Part shown: in pieces, positions 7,325 through 15,085 of the stretch
Layout: each line of letters opens with the position of its first letter
Position numbering within the stretch: the stretch's first letter is position 1
Notes under the pieces: generated by a model
Seen by the model: only the letters and a program-made list of their open reading frames with translations
Database searches by the model: none
Told to the model about the DNA's origin: nothing
Made by a program: the position numbers and the translations under genes
NCBI GenBank assembly: GCA_964594235.1
Contig: CAZQMF010000015.1
Coordinates: forward strand, 1-31,202
DNA from: CAYLHS01 sp964594235
GTDB lineage: Bacteria; Actinomycetota; Acidimicrobiia; Spongiisociales; UBA4744
Direction: 5' to 3'
DNA: 31,202 nt

Positions 7325-8534
7325 CGGCTTCTTCCAAGTGGATGAGATGGCCGAGTTTCTCGGCTTTGGTCCGAAGATAGGCGAGGTTCTCGGTCGTCGG
7401 AGGCACCTCCAGGGGGACCGTCTCGATGATCTCGAGCCCATATCCTTCGATTCCCGCGCGTTTCGTTGGATTGTTGGTCAGCAGCCGCATGGTCGTGATG
7501 CCCAGGTCGGCGAGTATCAGGGCACCGACGCCATAGTCCCTGGCATCTGCAGGTAGTCCCAGCTCGAGATTCGCTTCCACCGTGTCTCTGCCATGGTCCT
7601 GCAGTGCGTAGGCTGCGAGTTTGTGCACGAGTCCGATACCTCGGCCCTCATGGCCCCGGAGGTAGAGCACGACCCCGCACCCTTCTTCCTGAACCTGGCG
7701 CATCGCGTCGCGAAGTTGCAGGCCGCAGTCGCACCGCAGGCTCGACAGCGCGTCACCTGTGAGGCACTCCGAATGCACCCTCACCAGCACCCCTTCCTTA
7801 CCGGCGACGTCTCCCTTCACCAACGCTATGTGCTCCCCGTGGTCGAGCAAGGACTCGTACGCTATGGCCCTGAACTCGCCGTATTCGGTCGGGAACCGAG
7901 CTTCTGCGCCGCGGCGGATCAGCTCCTGGCGCTCCCTTCGAAACGAGATCAGATCTGCGATCTTGATGATGGGTATGCGGTAGCGATCGGCAAACTCCAC
8001 TAGAGCATCGAGTCGCGCGATTCCTCCATCATCGGTGACGATCTCAGCAAGCACGCCCGCCGGTCGCAACCCGGCGAGCACAGCCAGATCGACTGCCGCC
8101 TCCGTATGGCCGGCGCGACGTAGCACGCCTCCGGCGTGATATCGCAACGGGAAGATGTGGCCTGGCCGTGTGAGATCATCACCGTCGGTGCCTCGCTCTA
8201 CGAGGGCTCTGATAGTCGCCGACCGATCAGCAGCCGATATCCCGGTGGTGGTCTCGGGCGCGTAATCCACGGACACCGTGAACGCCGTGTTCCGCCTATC
8301 GGTGCTGTGACTCACCATCATCGGAATCCGAAGTTCATCGAGGCGCTCGCCCACCAGCGGGACACAGATGAGGCCGCTGGTATGCCGCACCATGAAGCCG
8401 ATCTTCTCGGGTGTCGCCATCTCGGCTGCGAGAATCAAATCGCCTTCGTTCTCCCTGTCGGCGTCATCCACAACGACGACGAACTCACCACGCGCGATCG
8501 CGATAACCGCATCCTCAATCGATGCGAAGGTCAT
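7311..8534 (-). CDS. ribBA: bifunctional 3,4-DHBP synthase / GTP cyclohydrolase II
   Basis: Two riboflavin pathway enzymes in one 407-aa chain. The N-terminal half (to about residue 205) is DHBP synthase, making 3,4-dihydroxy-2-butanone 4-phosphate from ribulose 5-phosphate; it shows DDADRENEGDLI, the HTSGLICVPL region and RPGHIFPLRYHAGGVLRRAGHTEA. The C-terminal half is GTP cyclohydrolase II with the zinc cysteines in CLTGDALSSLRCDCGLQ and YLRGHEGRGIGL. ATG 8534 overlaps the ribE stop as ATGA; an in-frame GTG at 8543 is the alternative. rpe, which supplies pentose phosphate chemistry nearby, is in the upstream gene group. Confidence 0.96.
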   Translation of the reverse strand: MTFASIEDAVIAIARGEFVVVVDDADRENEGDLILAAEMATPEKIGFMVRHTSGLICVPLVGERLDELRIPMMVSHSTDRRNTAFTVSVDYAPETTTGISAADRSATIRALVERGTDGDDLTRPGHIFPLRYHAGGVLRRAGHTEAAVDLAVLAGLRPAGVLAEIVTDDGGIARLDALVEFADRYRIPIIKIADLISFRRERQELIRRGAEARFPTEYGEFRAIAYESLLDHGEHIALVKGDVAGKEGVLVRVHSECLTGDALSSLRCDCGLQLRDAMRQVQEEGCGVVLYLRGHEGRGIGLVHKLAAYALQDHGRDTVEANLELGLPADARDYGVGALILADLGITTMRLLTNNPTKRAGIEGYGLEIIETVPLEVPPTTENLAYLRTKAEKLGHLIHLEEADARP

Positions 8535-9118
8535 CGTGGCCACCCCATCAGTCGCTCGACGTATTTGGCGATCACATCGACCTCGATGTTGACCTTCTCC
8601 CCCACGGCCCGCCGCCCGAGGACCGTCACGTCGAGCGTGTGAGGAATGAGCGCCACCTCAAACCACGCCGGACCGGCCAGGGTGACAGTGAGACTCACAC
8701 CGTCAACCGCGACCGACCCCTTCTCGGCAATGTACCGAGCAAGGTCGCCCGGAACGTCGATGCGCATCCGAGTACTGTCCCCTTCCGGCTGGAGATCGGA
8801 GACGACTCCTATGCCGTCCACGTGCCCTTGGACGATATGCCCATCGAAACGGCCGTTTGCTCTCATGGAACGTTCGAGGTCGACGCGGTCGCCGGGAGCG
8901 AGACTCCCGAGGTCCGTTCTCACCAGCGTTTCGTGTACCACATCCGCGCGAATCCCAACCTCAGTGCACCCAACGATCGTGAGGCACACTCCGTTGACGC
9001 TCAACGAGTCGCCCACCGAGAGTCCCTCGAGATTCGTGCCGATCACGAGATGCTTGCCCTGGTCCGTCCCTTCGATCTCCTGAACGGTTCCCAAGGCTTC
9101 CACGATTCCTGTGAACAT
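8531..9118 (-). CDS. ribE: riboflavin synthase alpha chain
   Basis: Dismutates two 6,7-dimethyl-8-ribityllumazines to riboflavin. It is 195 aa with two tandem lumazine-binding barrels: MFTGIVEALGTVQEI at the start with SLSVNGVCLTIV, and the repeat from about residue 100 with GHVDGIGVVSDL and SVAVDGVSLTVTLAG. ATG 9118 shares a base with the ribD stop (TGATG). Order ribD-ribE-ribBA-ribH is the common Gram-positive arrangement. Confidence 0.96.
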   Translation of the reverse strand: MFTGIVEALGTVQEIEGTDQGKHLVIGTNLEGLSVGDSLSVNGVCLTIVGCTEVGIRADVVHETLVRTDLGSLAPGDRVDLERSMRANGRFDGHIVQGHVDGIGVVSDLQPEGDSTRMRIDVPGDLARYIAEKGSVAVDGVSLTVTLAGPAWFEVALIPHTLDVTVLGRRAVGEKVNIEVDVIAKYVERLMGWPR

Positions 9119-10167
9119 CAGTGTTCCTCCACAAACGCTTCGATCCGTACGGCCCCTCCCACGAGATCCACGTCGGCAATGCGGACGGGATGCAGGTCGT
9201 TCAGCGTACGAAACACGCCATTGAACATCCCCCGGCCGGGTCCCCCGCCGATTGACGGCGCGAGGTAGAGGACGAGCCGATTCACCAGCCCATCCCGCAA
9301 CAGGGAGGTGGCGAGTGTTGCCCCTCCTTCAACGAAAATGTCGAGCAGCCCTTCCTCTGTGAGTGACCGGAGTCCTTCGTCGAGGTCCACAGACGTTCGG
9401 CCCGGAGCGGGTCGGAGGACGATCGGCCCCCGTTCGAACACTCGCGAGCCGGTGGGAAGCGGCTCCCTGCCTTCAACGACGATGGGGACAGGTTGCGGAC
9501 CTTCATAGCCAGGGAGTCGAACGTCGAGCATCGGGTCGTCCGACCTCAACGTTCCGGCCCCGACCATGACCGCGTCCGCCTCGGCGCGCATACGGTGCAC
9601 GTCCTGTCGCGCAACGCTCGAAGTGATCCACTTCGAGGTGCCGTCCGCTGCGGCGATCTGACCGTCCAGGGTCGCCGCAACCTTCAGCGTGACCCACGGC
9701 AGGCCCGTCTGGCGGTGCCGGAAGTATCCAGGATCGAGACGGCGGGCCGCATCTTCCGCGACTCCGACCACGACATCGATACCGGCCTCTCGAAGCTGCC
9801 TGATCCCCACGCCCGATACCCTCGGATCCGGGTCCTCGGTCGCTACGACAACCCTGCCGATCCCCGACGAGATGATCGCATCCACGCACGGTGGTGTACG
9901 ACCGTGATGAGCGCACGGCTCCAGGGTCACATAGAGAGTTGAGCCTCTTGCTCGAGAGCCGGCCCCTTGAAGGGCGAGAGCTTCGGCGTGTGCTGAGCCC
10001 GGGCCGGCATGGTTGCCCGTCCCTGCGACGCGGCCTTCCGAGTCCACGATCACCGCACCGACTCGCGGGTTGGGGTGGGGACGCGCCTTCGCTGCCAACT
10101 CGAAACTGAAGGTCATCCAGTGCTCGTCCACGATCACCTTTCCTCGGGCGATCGCGCGCGCACGCAT
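9118..10167 (-). CDS. ribD: bifunctional pyrimidine deaminase/reductase RibD
   Basis: Performs the deamination and the NADPH-dependent side-chain reduction steps of riboflavin synthesis. It is 349 aa. The N-terminal deaminase has NPRVGAVIVD, the zinc ligands in HAEALAL and LEPCAHHGRTPPC, and ATEDPDPRVSGVG; the C-terminal reductase starts near WVTLKVAATLDGQIAAADGTSKWITS and contains FVEGGATLATSLL. ATG 10167 is chosen for its GGAGG SD at 10177-10173. That SD is part of the FMN riboswitch P1 stem, so this start is the regulated one. An in-frame GTG 36 bases downstream (VDEHWM) has a weaker purine-rich site. Confidence 0.95.
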   Translation of the reverse strand: MRARAIARGKVIVDEHWMTFSFELAAKARPHPNPRVGAVIVDSEGRVAGTGNHAGPGSAHAEALALQGAGSRARGSTLYVTLEPCAHHGRTPPCVDAIISSGIGRVVVATEDPDPRVSGVGIRQLREAGIDVVVGVAEDAARRLDPGYFRHRQTGLPWVTLKVAATLDGQIAAADGTSKWITSSVARQDVHRMRAEADAVMVGAGTLRSDDPMLDVRLPGYEGPQPVPIVVEGREPLPTGSRVFERGPIVLRPAPGRTSVDLDEGLRSLTEEGLLDIFVEGGATLATSLLRDGLVNRLVLYLAPSIGGGPGRGMFNGVFRTLNDLHPVRIADVDLVGGAVRIEAFVEEH

Positions 10168-10170
10168 ACC

Positions 10171-10287
10171 GCCCTCCTTCTCTCATCCGGACTTTCACCG
10201 TCGGTCCCGGAGTTTCACCGGGTCCACCCGTGAGGGGTCGCGGACTTTCACCGCCGGTCGGGAATTGCACCCTGCCCTGAAGGGGGC
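10171..10287 (-). promoter_or_regulatory. FMN riboswitch (RFN element) with SD in P1
   Basis: The minus strand shows the RFN core in order: AGGGCAGGGTGCAATTCCC, GACCGGCGGTGAAAGTCCGCGA, a variable arm, CCGGTGAAACTCCGGGACCGA, CGGTGAAAGTCCGGATGAGAG. Outer strands GCCCCCTTC (10287-10279) and GAAGGAGGGC (10180-10171) form P1 with one bulged A. The ribD SD GGAGG lies wholly in the 3' strand of P1, so FMN binding would hide it directly without a separate expression platform. No terminator separates the aptamer from ribD. Confidence 0.95.
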
Positions 10288-10314
10288 TGACAAGAAGTGT
10301 ACTACCGCCGTCGA

Positions 10315-11244
10315 TCAGCTCGTTCGGCGGTCGATCTCATACGCAGAACCCGCCGTCGACTTGGCGAACTCCTTCATCTCGACAGCCACGGCCGACGCCT
10401 CCCACTGGGAGCTGATCGTGCGGGTCCGGTTGGTCGCCACACCGATCGAGATCGAGATGATCGGGAATGCGTGCTGCTCTCCCCGCCGGTCGCTGACCTC
10501 GACGTAGCCTCGCAGCGCGTCGGCGGTGTCGTAGAAGTCGAGAATGCCCGCGTCGAAGATCCGGATCGTCGCTTTGCAGAACTCCACCACCGAGTCTGGG
10601 TGGACGACCCCCACGAAGTCGTCCCCCCCAATGTGGCCCACGAAGATACTCGTGTCCTCATTTTCGGCGGCCGCCTCCAGCAACGCATGAGCGGTGAACT
10701 TGATGACCTGGTCACCCCGCATGAATCCGTAGTGGTCGTTGAACGACTTGAAGTTGTCCAAGTCGGCGTGCACGATCGCGAGTGGTCCTCGCTCTGCGAC
10801 CCTACGCTCCATCTCCTCGGAGATCCGAAAGTTCCCCGGCAGCCCGGTGAGGGGCGACACGTCCCGCATGGTCTGTGAGCGCCGGATCACGGCTTTCACC
10901 CGTGCGACCAGCTCATCGACATCGAACGGTTTATTCACGTAGTCGTCGGCACCCAGGTCGAGCCCCCGGATTCGGTCTTCCGGCATGGTTCTCGCCGTCA
11001 GAAGGATGACCGACGTGTTCGCTGCAGAGGGATGGACGCGCAGACGGCGGAGCACGTCGAATCCATCGAGTTCAGGCATCATCACGTCCAGCAACACGAG
11101 ATCGGGCGGATCGTTCATCACCGACTCGAGCGCTTCCCTCCCGTTGGTCGCCTCGGTCACCTGGAAACCCTCCAGCTCGAGGTTCACTCGCACGAACTGG
11201 AGGATGTCGGGGTCGTCGTCTGCGACCAGAATCCGTTGCACCAT
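10315..11244 (-). CDS. response regulator with divergent GGDEF (GGDDF) domain
   Basis: 309 aa, two domains. The receiver has acidic residues D9-D11, phosphoacceptor D53 (LLDVMMP), T83 and K105 (NKPFD). After a short linker (SPLTGLPGNFRI, 130-141) comes a GGDEF fold with DLDNFKSFNDHYGFMRGDQVI (161-181) and the signature GGDDF (206-210) in place of GG[D/E]EF. The usual inhibitory RxxD site nine residues before the signature reads DTSI. It is therefore either a c-di-GMP synthase with altered chemistry and no product inhibition, or a GTP/nucleotide-binding regulator. ATG 11244 has GGAG 7 bases upstream, and the gene lies 4 bases after rpe. No partner histidine kinase is in the window. Confidence 0.9.
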   Translation of the reverse strand: MVQRILVADDDPDILQFVRVNLELEGFQVTEATNGREALESVMNDPPDLVLLDVMMPELDGFDVLRRLRVHPSAANTSVILLTARTMPEDRIRGLDLGADDYVNKPFDVDELVARVKAVIRRSQTMRDVSPLTGLPGNFRISEEMERRVAERGPLAIVHADLDNFKSFNDHYGFMRGDQVIKFTAHALLEAAAENEDTSIFVGHIGGDDFVGVVHPDSVVEFCKATIRIFDAGILDFYDTADALRGYVEVSDRRGEQHAFPIISISIGVATNRTRTISSQWEASAVAVEMKEFAKSTAGSAYEIDRRTS

Positions 11245-11248
11245 CCGT

Positions 11249-11908
11249 CTACTCCACTGACGCTTTCAGATCTCTCACCGCAGCCGCCGGATCCGAGGTC
11301 CTGAACACGGAGGTACCGGCGACGAACACATCGACTCCCGCATCCCGCGCCGCCCTGGCGGTGCCGGTGGTGATACCACCGTCGATCTCTATATCGGCCG
11401 AAAGGCCCCGAGAATCAATCAGCTTTCTGGCTGCCTCCACCTTCTTGAGCGTCGAATAAGTGAACGACTGGCCTCCGAAACCAGGTTCCACCGACATCAC
11501 GAGCACGAGATCGGCCAGTTCGACGAAAGGTTCCACCGCTTCGAACGGGGTCGCGGGATTCAACGCGAGGCCGAACGCCAGCCCCGCATCTCGCGCCTGG
11601 TCCGCTGCTCTACTGGGATCCGGGTATGCCTCGATGTGGACCGTGACCAGGTCCACCCCGGCCGCTCGAAGAGGGCCGAAGTAGACGTGCGGGTTGGTGG
11701 TCATCATGTGGCAGTCGAAGAAGAGCGATGTCGCCTTCCTCAACGACGCGATCACCGGGATGCCCAGACTGAGATTCGGAGCGAAGTGGCCGTCCATGAC
11801 GTCGATGTGGAGAAGCTCGACATACGGCTCGACCTTCGCAACGTCATCGGCGAGGTGCGCAAAGTCCGCGGCAAGGATGGAGGGGGCGATCCGGGCGGGT
11901 TGCATCAT
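11249..11908 (-). CDS. rpe: ribulose-phosphate 3-epimerase
   Basis: Interconverts ribulose 5-phosphate and xylulose 5-phosphate in the pentose phosphate pathway. It is 219 aa, a TIM barrel with APSILAADF, the metal/catalytic strand LLHIDVMDGHFAPN, FFDCHMMTTNP, VMSVEPGFGGQSF and IEIDGGI followed by the phosphate-binding VFVAGTSVF. Two adjacent ATGs (11908 and 11905) are possible; neither has a clear SD. It begins 15 bases after the fmt stop. Confidence 0.96.
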   Translation of the reverse strand: MMQPARIAPSILAADFAHLADDVAKVEPYVELLHIDVMDGHFAPNLSLGIPVIASLRKATSLFFDCHMMTTNPHVYFGPLRAAGVDLVTVHIEAYPDPSRAADQARDAGLAFGLALNPATPFEAVEPFVELADLVLVMSVEPGFGGQSFTYSTLKKVEAARKLIDSRGLSADIEIDGGITTGTARAARDAGVDVFVAGTSVFRTSDPAAAVRDLKASVE

Positions 11909-11923
11909 CCGAGTGTATCGGCT

Positions 11924-12823
11924 CTAGGTCAACGTTCCGGTCTTGTGCCCTCGAGCCCACGCTGAGGCACTCATCCTTCGACTGCCTGCCGGCTGCACCT
12001 CGAGCAGCTCCAGGGCTCCGCGACCAGTCCCCAGCAGTACCAGCCCGCCTTCGCTGGCGAGCTGGCCCGGCAACAGTGATGCGGGAACGGGTCTCGCCCG
12101 CCACACTTTCAGCCGTTCCCCGTCGAGGAACGCGTAGGCACCACCCCGCGTGGTTGACGCCCGAATCACACGGTGCAATCGTTCCGCATCGTCGGTGACG
12201 ACCAGCCGGCTCTCATCCCTGTCGAATCGAGGGGCGTAGGTAGCTCCCTCTTCTGGCTGTGGTACCGGGCGAAGCCGACCCTCCACGTACCCGTTGAGCG
12301 TTTCGACCAGCAGGTCTGCCCCGACGACTGCGAGTGTCGTCGTGAGGGCCGCTGCATCCGTTTCATCGGAAAGAGGTACCCGCGCCGACGACAGTGTTGG
12401 ACCCGTGTCGAGTCCGGAATCGAGCTGCATGACCGTGACCCCTGTCACGTGGTCACCGGCCAGGATCGCCCGCTCGACGGGAGCGGCTCCCCTCCAGCGC
12501 GGCAGCAAGGAGAAGTGGACATTGAGAAAACCAAGTGGAACCGACTCCAAGGCCGGCTCAGGGATGATGCGCCCGTAGGCGACGACCACCGCGATGTCGA
12601 CCCCGGCGGTAGTCATGATCGATGTGATGTCGGCGGATCGCTCCGGTTGTGCCACGTCTATCCCGAGTCTGGAGGCCGCGGTCTTCACGGGAGAGGCCTC
12701 CGGTCGGTGGGAGCGTCCGCGTGGCTTGTCGACCCTGGTGACGACGACAACGGTGTTCTCCGCGATCGCCTCCAGTGTCGCAACGGCCGCTTCGGGGGTT
12801 CCAAGGAAGGCGATCCGCGTCAC
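11924..12823 (-). CDS. fmt: methionyl-tRNA formyltransferase
   Basis: Formylates initiator Met-tRNA using 10-formyl-THF. It is 299 aa. It shows RIAFLGTPEAAVATLEAI at the start, the family signature NVHFSLLPRWRGAAPVERAI with the catalytic Asn/His region, GVTVMQLDSGLDTGP, and a C-terminal OB-like tRNA-binding domain beginning around residue 205 (APRFDRDES). The start is GTG 12823, overlapping the def stop as GTGA. def-fmt pairing is functionally expected, as Def later removes the formyl group. Confidence 0.96.
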   Translation of the reverse strand: MTRIAFLGTPEAAVATLEAIAENTVVVVTRVDKPRGRSHRPEASPVKTAASRLGIDVAQPERSADITSIMTTAGVDIAVVVAYGRIIPEPALESVPLGFLNVHFSLLPRWRGAAPVERAILAGDHVTGVTVMQLDSGLDTGPTLSSARVPLSDETDAAALTTTLAVVGADLLVETLNGYVEGRLRPVPQPEEGATYAPRFDRDESRLVVTDDAERLHRVIRASTTRGGAYAFLDGERLKVWRARPVPASLLPGQLASEGGLVLLGTGRGALELLEVQPAGSRRMSASAWARGHKTGTLT

Positions 12824-13317
12824 AGACTGAGTCCCAACGCCTCCTCACGCAGTTCTCGCAGCACCTGTTTGCGAGTGCGGCGATCGAGGCGCTCTATCAA
12901 CAACGTTCCGTTCAGGTGGTCGATCTCGTGCTGCAGCACGCGTCCCAGGAGTTCCTCCCCTTCATACTCGACTTCCCTCCCTTGCTCGTCGAGACCTCGT
13001 ACCCTCGCGAACCCCGGCCGTTGGATCTCCCAGAACCGGCCGGGGACCGACAGGCATCCCTCGTCGGATACCCATGTGCCGGACGTCTCGATGAGCTCAG
13101 GGTTGATCAGTACCTTCGGGCCCTCTCCTGCGTCGAACACGACGATCCGTTTCGAAATGCCGATCTGTGGTGCAGCCAGCCCCACACCGGGGGCATCGTA
13201 CATCGTCTCGATCATGTCCTCGGCGAGCCGTCGAATGCCGTCATCGATGGTTTCGATCTCCTTCGCCTTCGTCCGCAGGACAGGATCACCGAAGATACGA
13301 ATAGGGAAGATGGCCAT
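12820..13317 (-). CDS. def: peptide deformylase
   Basis: Metal hydrolase that removes the N-formyl group from nascent proteins, 165 aa. The three motifs are GVGLAAPQIG, EGCLSVPG and QHEIDHLNG, giving the Cys and two His metal ligands and the catalytic Glu. ATG 13317 (MAIFPIRIFGDPVLR) matches the family N-terminus; the SD is not obvious, so coupling to priA, whose stop is 16 bases upstream, is likely. The stop overlaps fmt. Confidence 0.96.
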   Translation of the reverse strand: MAIFPIRIFGDPVLRTKAKEIETIDDGIRRLAEDMIETMYDAPGVGLAAPQIGISKRIVVFDAGEGPKVLINPELIETSGTWVSDEGCLSVPGRFWEIQRPGFARVRGLDEQGREVEYEGEELLGRVLQHEIDHLNGTLLIERLDRRTRKQVLRELREEALGLSL

Positions 13318-13333
13318 GGGGCAGCAGGATAGC

Positions 13334-15085
13334 TCACAGGTCGAGTGGGTCGACATCAACCCGTACGGTGCTCCCGGCCTCGCGGAGTGTCGCCACCGCC
13401 GCCCGAAGCGCTGGCCTGACGGGCATCAGGTCCCGCCCTTGGATGAGCCACCGTAGCGTCCCACGTTGTTCCGCCGGACCGTAGACGGCCGCCTCTGGCC
13501 CGAGGTCCGACACCAATGCTCGCGCATCCCGCGTTCCTCCCGACACCTCCACCACGATCACTTCACCGGCAGGGGGCAGGCCGAACTCCCTCCGCCGCTG
13601 CACCTCCGCCTCGAGATACGGGAGAGGATCCCCGCGACGAACGGCCTCGAGCACGGGATGCTCGGGGATGCTCGTCTGAACTATGAGATGCCGACCCCTT
13701 CCGAACGGGATCGCGCGAGCCAGGCGAGCAACGATTCGCAACGCCTCCTCCCCCGCGTTGTACGTGCTACCGAGAACGAGACCGTCCATGTCCACCACCA
13801 CACCGAGGGAGATATCGTCCAGCCGCGCAACGTCCCGCTCCGTACCCACCCAAATCGCTGCGTCGCTCCGAACCTCTCCGACCTGGTCGCCGAAGAGCCC
13901 ACGGAGGACCTCGGTCACCCGACCGACTCCTGAGCCGAGCGGCTCGAAGCGTCGTCCACCGCACCTCGCACATTCGCCGAGTGTCGCGCCACATCGCGTG
14001 CACCGCTCTCCCGGTTCCGGACGCGCGCCACACGACGGACAGATGCGCAGCGTCTTGCACGACACACAGCGAAAGGCGGGTGCGTACCCGTGGCGGTGGC
14101 TGAAGACGAAGATACGGCCCCCACGGGTGAGTGCCCCCGCAACCGTCCGCTTCGTGTGGTCTGCTATCAACCCTGTGCCCGGCGGATCGTCACGGCGATC
14201 GACGATTTCGACCGGTGGCCAGGCGCGGGACGCACGGCGACGGATTTCTACTCCGTACGCAACGATCCTCGCGCTTGGCACCGCGCCCGTGTACACCACG
14301 TCGAACCGTTCGGTCAGGGCGCGACGCCGAATGACTTCGCGGGCGTGGACGGTCGGAGTCTGGCGGTCTTTCATCGCCCGCCGTCCTTCTTCGACCAACA
14401 TCGCAATACCTAGGCTCGCAACGGGCCAGAACGCGATCCGGTGTGTCCCTACCGCCACACTGCCCGAGGACAAACACACCCGTTGCCAAGCCGCAGTCAC
14501 CTCTCGCGCCGCTGAGGTCGGCGGGACCTCCACGGTGCGGTCACCAATACGAGATCGAAGGGCGGAGGCGAACTGAGCTGCCTCCACGGCAGTAGGAAGA
14601 ATGACCATTCCCGATCGGTCGTGGTCCACGGCCTCCGCCACCATGTCGACGGCATCGGATGTATGGCTCGTGATGACGTACATCGAGCGGGTGCGGTCTC
14701 CGTAGCTTCTCGCCGCGTGGAGAGCCCCGCCTCGGGGAAGGTTGGGCGGTCCGGAGCGGGGCAGCATCGCCGCGACCGGTGCGACGTAGTACCCCGCCGC
14801 CCACTTGAGGGTTCTGAGAAGGGTGTCAGTGAAGATCGGAACCGACGACGAGACAGCCTTGATCGGTTTCAGGTCGGACGGGTCCTCATCGCCGACCCCT
14901 ACGACCCACCCTCGGACGACTCGCCGGCCCAGTGGAATCCTGACGATCTGCCCGACGGAGATCGTTTGATCGGCGGCGTAGCGAAACCCTTCGTCGACAG
15001 CGAAAGTCGGGACGTCCGGGACGACCCTGGCTACGCTCAGGTCGCCTCCCTCACGAGCGCCTCGGTCATATCGGTCTGCTCCCAT
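13334..15085 (-). CDS. priA: primosomal protein N' (PriA), helicase motifs degenerate
   Basis: Homologue of the replication-restart protein PriA, 583 aa from ATG 15085. The N-terminal 3' DNA-binding domain (VARVVPDVPTFAVDEGFRY, residues 18-36; GQIVRIPLGRRVVRGWVVG, 45-63) is recognisable. The eight zinc cysteines are at about 340, 343, 349, 352, 362, 365, 372 and 375. Walker A (GSGKTE) is absent: the corresponding strand reads YVITSHTSDAV near 136-146. The DEEH box is replaced by LVEEGRRAMK near 230-239. Such ATPase-dead PriA is common in actinobacteria. The start is uncertain: ATG 15085 overlaps metK by 49 bases, and the only alternative nearer the homology is a CTG at 15040 next to GGAGG. 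Confidence 0.88.
   Translation of the reverse strand: MGADRYDRGAREGGDLSVARVVPDVPTFAVDEGFRYAADQTISVGQIVRIPLGRRVVRGWVVGVGDEDPSDLKPIKAVSSSVPIFTDTLLRTLKWAAGYYVAPVAAMLPRSGPPNLPRGGALHAARSYGDRTRSMYVITSHTSDAVDMVAEAVDHDRSGMVILPTAVEAAQFASALRSRIGDRTVEVPPTSAAREVTAAWQRVCLSSGSVAVGTHRIAFWPVASLGIAMLVEEGRRAMKDRQTPTVHAREVIRRRALTERFDVVYTGAVPSARIVAYGVEIRRRASRAWPPVEIVDRRDDPPGTGLIADHTKRTVAGALTRGGRIFVFSHRHGYAPAFRCVSCKTLRICPSCGARPEPGERCTRCGATLGECARCGGRRFEPLGSGVGRVTEVLRGLFGDQVGEVRSDAAIWVGTERDVARLDDISLGVVVDMDGLVLGSTYNAGEEALRIVARLARAIPFGRGRHLIVQTSIPEHPVLEAVRRGDPLPYLEAEVQRRREFGLPPAGEVIVVEVSGGTRDARALVSDLGPEAAVYGPAEQRGTLRWLIQGRDLMPVRPALRAAVATLREAGSTVRVDVDPLDL

Noticed and set aside
10296..10324. Promoter for the rib operon (TACACT)
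   Set aside because: No convincing -35 at 16-18 bases; the operon may be read from upstream or from a promoter I cannot define.
12173..13456. Plus-strand open frame of 427 codons
   Set aside because: Mirrors fmt and def on the other strand, with no homology or SD; the same applies to 4364-5473, 15106-16347, 16372-17376 and 28286-29755.
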